Assembly: GCA_020721005.1 (NCBI GenBank) | Contig: DYNP01000002.1 | Location: 314,649-378,648, forward strand | Direction: 5' to 3' | Source: Thiomargarita sp. | Lineage (GTDB): Bacteria > Pseudomonadota > Gammaproteobacteria > Beggiatoales > Beggiatoaceae | DNA: 64,000 nucleotides | The notes under the pieces: model-generated | Seen by the model: the letters and a program-made list of their open reading frames with translations, nothing else | The model's database searches: none | What the model was told of the DNA's origin: nothing | Made by a program: the position numbers and the translations under genes | Shown: positions 37,430 to 47,600 of the stretch, piece by piece | How positions within the stretch are numbered: the stretch's first letter is position 1 | How the letters are laid out: each line of letters starts with the position of its first letter

Positions 37430-38524
37430 ATGCCAACTTCAAAACTTGTCACCATCAGCATGATTGTCTTCATGCTGATAGTTAGCAAAATACATGCTAA
37501 TTCTGATTTAACGCCCCCTGCTCAACCCATTCATTTAAAAGTGGGGTATCAACCTTATTACACAGAGTCTTGGTCTGCCGTGATTATCAAGGGTAAACAA
37601 CTCTGGAAACAGTATCTTCCAGCAGGCAGCACGGTGGAATTTGAAAGTGCCTTAAGAGGAAACATTATTGTAGACACTCTGGTTGAACAACAACTGCACA
37701 TTGGATACGTTGGGGACATGCCAGCCATTGAAGCCACTTTTCGTTATCTTCCTCCAAGAGGAGGAGTTGATATTCGAATCATAGGAGTATCAGGGACTTC
37801 AAAACAACTATGTAATATCGTACTGGTAAAAACAGAAGCGGCAAATTTAACCTCTCCTCGAGCCATTTTGGAATGGATGGTTGACAAGAGAATTGCCACT
37901 CCATATGGCACTTGTTCCGATCGATTCGCACGCACTGTCTTTAAACAATACCAACTGTCTCCTCAGAATTATTTAAATCAAAATCAACAAGTTATCCTGC
38001 ATAATTTTCAAAATGGCCTGTTAGAAGCAGCTATTCTATGGGAACCTTGGGCCTCTCAATTGGAATCCTCTGGTTTAGCGCATCGAGTTTTGACCGGAGA
38101 AAACTTTGACATGACCGATGCCGGATTTATCATCATGTCTCAAAATTTAATTGAGCAACGTCCAGACATCCACAAAGCCTGGTTAGAAGCAGAATTGGAT
38201 GCCCAACTATTTTTGGCAAACCCCTCCAATGCTGATGAAATCCTTCGTATTTTGAAGGAAGAAACTGTGGACTTTGACTCTTCGGTATTGCATACAGCCT
38301 TATATGGTGATTCCAAAAATCGAATCAAATTACAATTCGATTTCATTTTTACTGAACGTATTCAAGAATTATTGCGAGAAGCCACGCGTTTTTTACACGA
38401 ATTGCCCAGACGGCCAGCAGCTCAACCTCAATTGAGACCGGAAAGTATTCAAGGTCAAATTGCTCAACAAATTTTAACCGACCGTAACTTAACCAGTCCT
38501 GTGGGTGTTATTCGAGGAAAGTGA
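37430..38524 (+). CDS. ABC transporter solute-binding protein, NitT/TauT-like, orphan
   Basis: 364 residues with a signal peptide (about 1-24, ending KIHANS). The sequence LKVGYQPYYTESWSAVIIKGKQLWKQY and the later LHIGYVGDMPAIEA fit the periplasmic binding proteins of the nitrate/sulfonate/taurine/thiamine-precursor group (NMT1/SsuA-like), which close over small anionic or heterocyclic ligands. The C-terminal 40 residues are rich in Pro, Gln and Arg and not typical. The permease and ATPase genes are missing on both sides, so it must use a distant transporter or act as a sensor subunit. The substrate cannot be read from the sequence. Confidence 0.8.
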   Translation: MPTSKLVTISMIVFMLIVSKIHANSDLTPPAQPIHLKVGYQPYYTESWSAVIIKGKQLWKQYLPAGSTVEFESALRGNIIVDTLVEQQLHIGYVGDMPAIEATFRYLPPRGGVDIRIIGVSGTSKQLCNIVLVKTEAANLTSPRAILEWMVDKRIATPYGTCSDRFARTVFKQYQLSPQNYLNQNQQVILHNFQNGLLEAAILWEPWASQLESSGLAHRVLTGENFDMTDAGFIIMSQNLIEQRPDIHKAWLEAELDAQLFLANPSNADEILRILKEETVDFDSSVLHTALYGDSKNRIKLQFDFIFTERIQELLREATRFLHELPRRPAAQPQLRPESIQGQIAQQILTDRNLTSPVGVIRGK

Positions 38525-38545
38525 TCAAATTAGAATTTCTAGACT

Positions 38546-38615
38546 GCCTAGGATGTGCTGAGTAGAAAACGTAGGATCTGCGAGTGTTGTTTGCGAAGCG
38601 CATCTGTCGCGTTTC
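38546..38615. repeat. Family B repeat, partial copy (B3)
   Basis: CCTAGGATGTGCTGAG and TTTGCGAAGCGCATCTGTCGC match the reverse complement of the right arm of the element at 24397-24643, interrupted by an extra stretch of about 17 bases. It lies directly between the solute-binding protein and serpin genes. Confidence 0.65.
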
Positions 38616-38654
38616 TGCTCATCTCTCAACAATAACCTAAGGAATCATCCCAAT

Positions 38655-39983
38655 ATGCAATTGTTTCACTTAAATTTTTCAATCCACTTTCCAATTCACA
38701 GATCGGCGATAATACTATTACTTTTCATCACCGGTTGCTCGGAACAACCCACAACTTCCAGTTCCACACCCACCCCCATTCCTTCAACAACCACAACGCC
38801 ATCAACATCCCCAAAACCACCCAGTTTTCCCACCTATCAGTTGCCAGTCCCCTTTGCAAATTCAGAATTGATCGTGAATCGCATCAATCAATTTGCCTTT
38901 GACCTGTATCGGCAGTTAAACGATCACGAGGGCAACGTTTGGTTTTCACCCTACAGTCTATTTGCCAGTTTGAGCATTCCCTACACAGCTGCCAGTGGTT
39001 CAACCAAAACTCAATTGGCAAAAATTTTACAAGCCAGCAATGAAACCGAATTATCTAACCAGTTAATTTTGCTGAAAAATTTTCTGCAAAATCGGCAAAC
39101 TTCAAGTTATTATAAATTGCGCACTGTCCAAGCACTGTGGGGACAGAAAGGATATGCGTTTTCCTCCACTTTTCTAAAAACTTACCCTCAACTGATTCAA
39201 ACTGTTAATTTTATGGGCGATGTGGGGTCTATTCGTAAGACTGTCAATCAATGGATTGCTCAACAAACTGACAGTAAGATCAACAACTTTTTGCCAAGTC
39301 ATGCCATTCAACCCTTGACTCGTTTATTATTGACCGATGCCATTTATTTTGAAGGAGATTGGCAAAAACCATTTAATTCCAATGCCACGCAAAAATTACC
39401 ATTTACCATTGCGGGAGAAATTACCCAATCAATATCCACTTTACGTCAATCAAATCAGTTTGGATATTGGGAAAACAGTCAGGCTCAATTTTTGGAACTG
39501 CCTTATTTGAACAGTGGCTTGGCATTGTTGGTAATCTTACCAAATTCAGATAATAATTTGAAAACTATAGAAAAACAATTTTCAATTTCGACCTTCAACC
39601 AATGGGTTTCCTCGTTGAAAGAACAAACAGTGGACGTTTATTTGCCTAAATTTCAGGAACAAACCACTTACCAAATGCAGAGATATTTGGAAAAATTGGG
39701 AATCACTGAGGCTTTCAATCAAAAGGCTAATTTTTCAAAATTGGACAGTAAAAAAGTTTTACGGCTTTCTGGAATTTTACATCAGGCTCAGTTCAAAATT
39801 CACGAGCAAGGCAGTCGAGCCACCAGTGGGGGAACATCGACAGTCCAAGCGATGACCAATACAGCCAATTTTTCATTTAAGGTGAATCGACCCTTTTTTG
39901 TGTTTATTCGAGATCAGGCTTCAAAAACCATTTTGTTTATGGGACGCATTGCTGATCCCAGCGTGAACCAAACGGCTGGATAA
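38655..39983 (+). CDS. Lipoprotein serpin (serine protease inhibitor family)
   Basis: 442 residues. The signal peptide ends in a good lipobox (FITGC, lipidated Cys28) and is followed by a Ser/Thr/Pro-rich linker (about 30-70). The rest is a complete serpin fold: NVWFSPYSLFASLSI, LLTDAIYFEGDWQKPF, and the C-terminal signature FKVNRPFFVFIRD. The reactive loop hinge EQGSRATSGGTS keeps the small residues needed for loop insertion, so it may be inhibitory. Counting from the hinge puts P1 at Met (QAM-TNT), with an uncertainty of about two residues because the loop is slightly long. It is likely surface- or periplasm-tethered against foreign or own proteases. Bacterial serpins are uncommon and were probably acquired by transfer. 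Confidence 0.92.
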   Translation: MQLFHLNFSIHFPIHRSAIILLLFITGCSEQPTTSSSTPTPIPSTTTTPSTSPKPPSFPTYQLPVPFANSELIVNRINQFAFDLYRQLNDHEGNVWFSPYSLFASLSIPYTAASGSTKTQLAKILQASNETELSNQLILLKNFLQNRQTSSYYKLRTVQALWGQKGYAFSSTFLKTYPQLIQTVNFMGDVGSIRKTVNQWIAQQTDSKINNFLPSHAIQPLTRLLLTDAIYFEGDWQKPFNSNATQKLPFTIAGEITQSISTLRQSNQFGYWENSQAQFLELPYLNSGLALLVILPNSDNNLKTIEKQFSISTFNQWVSSLKEQTVDVYLPKFQEQTTYQMQRYLEKLGITEAFNQKANFSKLDSKKVLRLSGILHQAQFKIHEQGSRATSGGTSTVQAMTNTANFSFKVNRPFFVFIRDQASKTILFMGRIADPSVNQTAG

Positions 39984-40013
39984 TTTTAAAATTTTCTGGA
40001 TTTCTAATAACTT

Positions 40014-40772
40014 ATGTCAGAAACTTTATTTATTGCCGATGTGCATTTGGATGTGAACAATCCGTTGTTGACTCACTTGTTTATGAAATTTTTAGCCACC
40101 CGAGCCAGACAGGTGACTGATTTGTATATCCTGGGGGATTTATTCGAAGTTTGGATTGGAGATGATGATCCTGATTACCAGCCCATTCTGCAAGCTTTGC
40201 GGAAACTGGTGGAGCATGTTGAACGGGTTTTTGTAATGCCTGGCAATCGGGATTTTTTGTTGGGGACAGGGTTTGTCAATTTGACCGGCTGTCAGTTGTT
40301 GACCGATCCCACCGTGATCGATTTGTATGGAGTGCCGACTTTATTGACTCATGGGGACAATGTGTGCACTCAAGATTTGGCTTATCAAGCTTTTCGCCAG
40401 CAGGTGCGTAACCCATTGTGGCAACAACATTTTTTGGGATTGCCGTTGAATCAACGGCGCTTGTTGGCTCATCAGGCTCGGGCAGAAAGTCATCAGCATG
40501 TTCAACAGTTTTATACCAGTGGACAGTTGCAGGTGGATGCCCAAGCCTTACGAGAATTGTTTGTTGAGTATCAAGTGACTCGAATTATACAAGGTCATCT
40601 TCATCAGGCTGGGATCTATACTTTCAGTGATCAGGGACCGGTTTTAACTTGTTATGTGTTGGGAGGTTGGCAATTGTTCAAGGCCATCGGATGTGCTTGG
40701 AATCAAACAGGGGGGTATTGGGTCGACGTGGCCAATTCAGTTTCAATGGGTTTTGAGGAGGATGTTTCCTGA
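40014..40772 (+). CDS. lpxH: UDP-2,3-diacylglucosamine diphosphatase LpxH
   Basis: 252 residues. LpxH hydrolyses UDP-2,3-diacylglucosamine to lipid X and UMP in lipid A synthesis, at the cytoplasmic face of the inner membrane. The metallophosphoesterase motifs are in order: ADVHL (D9, H11), GDLFEVWIGDD, GNRDFL, LTHGD and GHLHQAG. The presence of lpxH shows a Gram-negative outer membrane. Its last 70 bases overlap the convergent AI-2E transporter gene. Confidence 0.94.
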   Translation: MSETLFIADVHLDVNNPLLTHLFMKFLATRARQVTDLYILGDLFEVWIGDDDPDYQPILQALRKLVEHVERVFVMPGNRDFLLGTGFVNLTGCQLLTDPTVIDLYGVPTLLTHGDNVCTQDLAYQAFRQQVRNPLWQQHFLGLPLNQRRLLAHQARAESHQHVQQFYTSGQLQVDAQALRELFVEYQVTRIIQGHLHQAGIYTFSDQGPVLTCYVLGGWQLFKAIGCAWNQTGGYWVDVANSVSMGFEEDVS

Positions 40773-41944
40773 GTGGAATTGAGGCGAATGGCATGACCGA
40801 CAAAGTAGCTGAAAATGGGCACGCCTAAAATAAGTCCCCAAACATGAAACAGTTGGCCAGCCACTGTGAGAATGATGAGCACAATCACCGGGTTGATGTG
40901 TAAACGGGAACCATAAATGCTGGGATTTAGAATATAGGCTTCGACAGTGTGAATAAGGGTAATGCCAAAAATGGTAATGAGCATGTGTTGTAGTCCAGCA
41001 TACTGCAATGCAATAAGACAAATGGGAATGGAGCTGATGATAACGCCCACCACAGGGATGAAACTGCCTAGAAATACGATGACTGAAAGGAAGGCAATAT
41101 GTTGCTCCAGTCCCAATAAGTAGATAAGAATGGCAGTGAGTAGGGAATTGATGATGGCAATCATGAATTGGGCTTCAAAAGTTTGTCCCAAAACCACTGA
41201 GAAATGGTGAATGCTGTCGGCCACTTCGGTGTAAATGAATCTTAACTTGGTGTTTTTAAAGCCTATGACATTTTCTTTCAGTCTGGGCAGGTCTAGGACA
41301 ATCAGGAAGGAAAACAATAGGGCCAATAGAAAGGTGGCTACACTGGAGATGATGATTGAAGCGATTTGAGTACCAATATTGGTCAGGTTGTCAAAGATAA
41401 TCTTGATGTTTTTCTCCCCTTCCACTTCTTTGCCCAACCCAATGAACAGTTGAACAATGATGGAAATGGTGGGGGATTTTTCGAGAGTCCAATTTTGTTC
41501 AAGTCTGGGTTTTTCAGGAGGGATAGTTGTGGTTTCGTCTTCAATTTCAGTTTTCTTTGTATTTGGAACGATCTCGGCTAGGGAAGGATATTTTTCAGTC
41601 AAATCCAAAAACATTTGATCAACTTTGTGAACATAGGTTTTTAAATCAGTGATGAATCCCTTGGTTTGTTGAGCCACGCCTGGGGCTAAGAATAGGCTGA
41701 TGGTGACCAAGAAACCGAGAAATACAATGCCCACGAGAATCACACGGGCCACGCGGTTTTCGAGGTAGTTTTCTAGCCATAACACCCCACTGTTTTGAAT
41801 GTAGGCGAATACAAAAGTCAAGAAAATCAGGGCAAAGAAAGATTGTAATAGGTATAGGAGACCGAAAAATCCGCTCCAAACCAAAAGACGGGCAAGTAAG
41901 GAAAAAAAGTGTTCCCAGTAAGTGTTAGAGGTATCGTTTATCAT
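40703..41944 (-). CDS. AI-2E family transporter (PerM/YdiK-like)
   Basis: 413 residues with about seven or eight membrane helices. There is an N-terminal pair, a charged loop (about 90-160, with Glu/Thr/Pro-rich EIEDETTTIPPEKP), and the conserved C-terminal half containing GSFIPVVGVIISSIP and EAYILNPSIYGSRLHINPVIVL, the family signature. Members export small molecules (AI-2) or act as Na+/H+ antiporters; the substrate is not predictable. The 3' end overlaps lpxH by 70 bases, tail to tail. It is 53 bases downstream-facing from gmk on the same strand. Confidence 0.88.
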   Translation of the reverse strand: MINDTSNTYWEHFFSLLARLLVWSGFFGLLYLLQSFFALIFLTFVFAYIQNSGVLWLENYLENRVARVILVGIVFLGFLVTISLFLAPGVAQQTKGFITDLKTYVHKVDQMFLDLTEKYPSLAEIVPNTKKTEIEDETTTIPPEKPRLEQNWTLEKSPTISIIVQLFIGLGKEVEGEKNIKIIFDNLTNIGTQIASIIISSVATFLLALLFSFLIVLDLPRLKENVIGFKNTKLRFIYTEVADSIHHFSVVLGQTFEAQFMIAIINSLLTAILIYLLGLEQHIAFLSVIVFLGSFIPVVGVIISSIPICLIALQYAGLQHMLITIFGITLIHTVEAYILNPSIYGSRLHINPVIVLIILTVAGQLFHVWGLILGVPIFSYFVGHAIRLNSTQETSSSKPIETELATSTQYPPV

Positions 41945-41997
41945 AAAGTGGTCTCGAAAAAATTGAGGGAGGAGGTTGAAAAAAATAGGTTTACAGT

Positions 41998-42666
<669 letters not shown>

Positions 42667-42909
42667 TCAATGATTCTTCCTGACTTGTAATTTGCTGATT
42701 AAGTTTTGCATTGCCACAGAGGGCGCCACTGCCTTTCCCAAAAAATAATCGTACAACAATGGGGTCGGCAATTCAACAAGTTGTGCAAAACACTGTTGTT
42801 CCACGAGAGATGCTTGAGGGTAATCCTGTTCTAAATACGCTATTAACAGCACTTCTAACTCCTTAACCCCACTTCGACAACGCCATTTCAATTGCGCAGT
42901 ATTGGACAT
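42667..42909 (-). CDS. sdhE: FAD assembly factor SdhE (YgfY/CptB family)
   Basis: 80 residues from ATG 42909, chosen because GAGGA lies just upstream; an ATG 12 bases earlier is also in frame. Small helical protein with the family signature KWRCRSGVKELEVLL, then YLEQDYPQAS. SdhE promotes covalent attachment of FAD to succinate dehydrogenase and fumarate reductase flavoproteins; the family was earlier described as an antitoxin (CptB). Lies 54 bases upstream of gmk, same strand, and divergent from the coiled-coil gene at 43142. Confidence 0.87.
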   Translation of the reverse strand: MSNTAQLKWRCRSGVKELEVLLIAYLEQDYPQASLVEQQCFAQLVELPTPLLYDYFLGKAVAPSVAMQNLISKLQVRKNH

Positions 42910-43141
42910 AAATTTCCTCATTTAAAAAATGAATAACACTCCTTCAAAGCGCGATCAACCGTTTAAGGGCAGAAGCATTTCCCTACTGACCTTAAAATAT
43001 GCTATGCTTAAAAAGCATTAAAAATGAGTTGAACTTCGATAATCAGTTAAGATGCCATTATACCCCATTCATGATGTTCAATGATGGTAGGATAAGTCAT
43101 TTATCTCCAGAAACTTACGACCAAAAGCAGGAGATTTTTTT

Positions 43142-43528
43142 ATGTCCGTTGCAAATACTGTAAATGATGCACTTAAACAACGGCTTGCAGACTTGGAAGC
43201 CGAACAGGCCCGTCAATATCAAACTTTATCTGAGGAATTTGGATGGTTGCATTTAGAACTGCAACAAAAGCAACGTCCTCAACCCACGGCTTTAAAAAAA
43301 CATCCGTCCAATCCAAAATCCCCCCCTAAATCCTCTTCAAAACCAGGGCAGTTTGTCATTCACCTCACTTTAGACCCAAAACAAGTATTGGAATGGGCGG
43401 GTACGGGTTGGCAAAGATGCGGAATGGGACGCATCTATCCCAGCTTAGAGACCGCTCAACAAAGTTTGCAACAACTGCAAAAACATTGGCCCCCTCAATA
43501 CCTCGTCATTTTAGAACAGTCCGCATAA
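43142..43528 (+). CDS. Small coiled-coil protein, paralog of the gene at 48526-48852
   Basis: 128 residues behind AGGAGA. A short N-terminal coiled coil (QRLADLEAEQARQ) and a Pro/Lys/Ser linker (about 45-68) precede a compact C-terminal domain: FVIHLTL, LEWAGTGWQR, GRIYPSLETA, LQQLQKHWP and YLVILEQ. The same order and key residues occur in the 108-residue protein at 48526-48852. The shared motif is FVI-x-L, W, GW, G, YPS, L-x2-L, WP, Y-x-L. No known family is recognised. Its stop codon overlaps the hemW start (TAATG), so the two are translationally coupled, though a link to heme metabolism is only contextual. Confidence 0.7.
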   Translation: MSVANTVNDALKQRLADLEAEQARQYQTLSEEFGWLHLELQQKQRPQPTALKKHPSNPKSPPKSSSKPGQFVIHLTLDPKQVLEWAGTGWQRCGMGRIYPSLETAQQSLQQLQKHWPPQYLVILEQSA

Positions 43529-44679
43529 TGTTTCAACAGCCACCGCCCCTAAGTTTATACATTCACATTCCTTGGTGCCTGAAAAAATGTCCCTACTGTG
43601 ATTTCAACTCTTATGTGCGGATGGCAGACTCCAGGCTCGAGTCGGCTTACCAACAAGCCCTATTGGCCGACTTGGTCCAAGAATTGCCCCACATTCAAAA
43701 CCGGCCCATTGAGACCGTTTTTATAGGAGGAGGCACTCCCAGCCTATTCTCCAGTCACTGTCTTGGGACTTTGCTGGAAAAACTCTACATCATTCTCACC
43801 ATACCCGCTGGAGCTGAAATCACTTTAGAAGCCAACCCAGAAACGCTTAACCGACAACGTTTGCGAGAATTTTTAGACCTGGGAATCAATCGGCTTTCCT
43901 TGGGAATTCAAAGTTTTGACGAATCCAGTCTAAAAAAATTAGGACGCATCCATTCTCGTGACACGGCCCTCACCATGGCCCAAACCGCTTTAGCCACCGG
44001 ATTTACTCACGTCAATTTAGACCTCATGTTTGGACTGCCCGATCAAACAGTCAGTATGGCTTTACAAGATTTGGCTATCGCTGTCGCCCTACATCCTCAA
44101 CATCTTTCCTGGTACCAACTGACCCTTGAGCCCCAAACTGTCTTTGGCAAACATCCCCCCACTCTGCCTGATGAAGAGACCCTTTGGACTCTACAAACCG
44201 AGGGGCAAGCCTATTTAGCCAGCCAAGGCTATGAACACTATGAAATTTCTGCCTATGCCCAACCCCAAGCCCACTGTCGGCACAACCTAAATTACTGGCA
44301 ATTTGGAGACTATTTAGGTATTGGAGCCGGGGCACATGGCAAACTGACCCAACCGACTCATTCACAAATCACCCGCTCTTATAAACAGTCCCATCCGGAA
44401 CGTTACCTACACACTGCCCACAGTGCCGATGTGAAAATCACAGAGCCCCCCTTATCCGAATCGCAGATCATTCTAGAATTCATGATCAATGCCTTACGAC
44501 TCACTCAAGGCTTTTACCGTTCCCAATTTGAACAACGCACTGGAATTGACCTCAACCAATTGACCCTGCCCTTGACTCAAGCCATTGCCCACAACTGGCT
44601 GATCAAAGATCACGACCACATTTATCCAACCCCATTGGGACTTCGCTATCTCAATAATTTACTGGAACTTTTTGTCTAA
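43528..44679 (+). CDS. hemW: Heme chaperone HemW (radical SAM family)
   Basis: 383 residues from ATG 43528, which overlaps the previous stop. Radical SAM cluster ligands C17-x3-C21-x2-C24 (CLKKCPYC) lack the fourth cysteine that CPDH (HemN) has, the known HemW distinction. VFIGGGTPSLF and NRLSLGIQSFD are family motifs, and the C-terminal HemN domain follows. HemW binds heme and inserts it into respiratory enzymes; it is often misnamed coproporphyrinogen oxidase. The last 4 bases overlap the convergent recB gene. Confidence 0.93.
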   Translation: MFQQPPPLSLYIHIPWCLKKCPYCDFNSYVRMADSRLESAYQQALLADLVQELPHIQNRPIETVFIGGGTPSLFSSHCLGTLLEKLYIILTIPAGAEITLEANPETLNRQRLREFLDLGINRLSLGIQSFDESSLKKLGRIHSRDTALTMAQTALATGFTHVNLDLMFGLPDQTVSMALQDLAIAVALHPQHLSWYQLTLEPQTVFGKHPPTLPDEETLWTLQTEGQAYLASQGYEHYEISAYAQPQAHCRHNLNYWQFGDYLGIGAGAHGKLTQPTHSQITRSYKQSHPERYLHTAHSADVKITEPPLSESQIILEFMINALRLTQGFYRSQFEQRTGIDLNQLTLPLTQAIAHNWLIKDHDHIYPTPLGLRYLNNLLELFV

Positions 44680-47600
44680 CCCAAACCTCGCTTTTCCCCC
44701 GCAAAATACACGGACAACTCCCTGATCAAATCCCCCGGCGGCACCTCTTTAAACACCCCATAATGACTTCCCCAATAAGGACGCATGCCACGCAAAAACA
44801 AATAAAAAACACCCCCGATATGCTGCTCATATTGATAATTGGGCAAATGCACCTCCAAATAACGATGCAAAGCCACCATATACACCAAATACTGTAAAAA
44901 GTAGGTCTCTTCTGCCATCACCCCTTCCAAACTGAGCCGATAATAATTCTCCATCTGGTAACCCAGGAAATTAGACTTATAATCCACCATATAATAACGT
45001 CCCTGATATTCAAACACCAGATCAACAAATCCTTTCATCATGCCGCGAGTCGGCAAAAATTCCACCCTTTTACCCCTCATCCAGCGGGCACTGAATTCCT
45101 CAAATCGCCGCAATATTCCCCATAAGCCAGATGGAGTTACTGGATTTACCAATGGATAATAAAATTCCCACTCATTTAACCGTTGTTCCCCACCGATAGC
45201 CGATAAAGTAAATTGAACTTGACCTGCTTCCAAAGGAGTATTTAATACATCGTCCACCATACCTGCAATCACTGTTGACCACCGTTTAACATCATAACCA
45301 AAATTCCCCAACCACTGAGAAATTAACCGATTTTCCTCTTTCACAGACTGAGTAAAATCCAAATGTTCAAACAAATTGTGCATAAAATGTCCTGCCCTAG
45401 ACCCCCGTGGAAAACTGAAAATATCATCCGGTCTCTCCAAAAAATCTCGTTCCCACCAACTCACAGCATCATAATCAGGCTGCTCCCCCTCCTGTAAATT
45501 GCTTGTTAACCCGGTAAAACTGGTCACCCTCCAAGTTTTATCGATCAGTCCCTGAAAGGAACGAGCTTGTAACTGCACTGATTTTATTGACAAAATACCA
45601 TTCTCATGTTTAGCTTCCATGGGAAAAGTGCATACTTTTATCCCCCCCCCTGATTGGGATGCTAAAGCCTCTATATCAGCCTTTAATACCCCATCTTCCT
45701 CTTTCAAACCAGGACGATGAGGATGTAATAAAGTGGCCAATGCTGACTTTTCTGCCTCTTTAAACCTACCCCAAATGACATAACAACGATGACGAGCCCG
45801 AGTCAAAGCCACATAACATAACCGTATGTTTTCAGCCTGTTCCTCAGCCATGGCCTGTTGTCGATGCTCTTTTTGCTGCTCAGAGCCCAAATCAAGAATT
45901 AACTGCTGATTATCATCATGAAATATAACTTGATGACTGTCTTGTCCTCCTCCTGTATGCAAATGTCCATCCCATAAAAAAGGGCAAAATACCACCGGAT
46001 ATTCCAAACCTTTGCTCTTATGAACAGTGACAATTTTCACCAATTTCTCATCACTTTCCAAACGCAATGGTTGAATTTCAAGATTTTGATTTTCCAAATC
46101 ATGTTGCCCAATCAACCACTGATATAAGCCATTCATGCCCAACTGCTCTTGCACCACGGCTTGTTGCAATACTTCGGCAATATGTAATACATTGGTCAGA
46201 CGTCGTTCTCCATCTGGATAACTGAGCAAACGCTTGGGGACCTGCTCTTGCATCAACAATTTTTGAAACATTTGGATAAAGCCACGGTTTCGCCAATCCT
46301 CATGATATTCCCAAAAATGATAACAACGCTGTTGCCAAGCTGCTCGCTGACTCAACAATTCATGCAAGGCTTCTCCGGAAAAACCCAATAATTCAGTACT
46401 TAAAGCAGCTTTGACTTTAGGCTCATGCATGGGATACAGAATGCCCAATAACACTTGTCTGACCTCATCCACTTCTCGAGAGACCAATAGACTTTCTTGG
46501 GTATGTAAAACACTGGGAATAGACAATTGACCCAATGCTTTCTGCATCCAAGCGGCCTGACGATGGCTTCTGACAAGAATAGCGATGTCTCCAGCTGTCA
46601 ATGGTATTTTCTGCTCATCTTCTAAAAAATAGGCTTGTCCTGATTCTGCCAAATTCAATAATTGCAAAATCTCCCGAGCCACGGTTTGGGGAATTAAACG
46701 GTGGGCGGCTTGTTTGAGAATAGGTTGTTCCAATTGCTCTTGATCTTCGGAAAATTGTTTTCGTTCGGCAAACCACAGTTGTAAGGGGCTGGAATCAAGA
46801 GAAGGTAGAAAGAAAGGAAGCAACTTAGAATTTGGAGGAGGATTTATAGGAATAAATTGAATATTTTCAAGCAGAAAGGGAGGGCGATTGTGTTGGGAAG
46901 GGTGAGCAAATAGGGTGTTAACTGCGCTTATCAAATCAGGTTGAGAACGCCAATTGGTGGATAAGGTTTGTCGCAGGTTAACATCTTGATAGGCTTGAAT
47001 ATAGGTGAAAACGTCTGCGCCTCGGAAACTGTAAATAGCTTGTTTGGGATCGCCAATCAGAAATAGAATGTGAGTGTCCTTTTCCCCGTAAATGGTTTTA
47101 AATATTTGATATTGCACCGGGTCAGTGTCTTGAAATTCGTCGATTAGGGCGGCGGGATAACGTTCTCGAATTTGTGCAGCCAAAGTGGGACCGGTGATTG
47201 GGTGGTTTAAGGTTTGGTAGAGGTTGACCAGTAAGTCTTGAAAGGAATGGACTCTTAATAGGTGTTTTTTATGGATGAGTTTTTCTTCCACTGTTGCAAT
47301 CAGTTGCTTTTTAAATGCAATGAGTTGTTGTTCTAGGTGCAGTTCCAATTGCTTGTATTGTTGGAAAAATATTTCAAATTGGTTAAAAAAGGGGTGTTGG
47401 GGGGAAATGGTGCCTTTTTTGGTGGCGGCTTGTATTGCAGATTGGGTGAATTTTTGCAATTTTTCGTTGGCATCTACTTTTTTTCCAAAATGTGGTTGAT
47501 CTTTGGCAAGAAACTGGTCTAGAGTTTGACACCAAGTGGGAACATATTTTTTTCCGTATTTATTGCGATTGAGACTGGGGTGATTTTCTAAGAGATCCTT

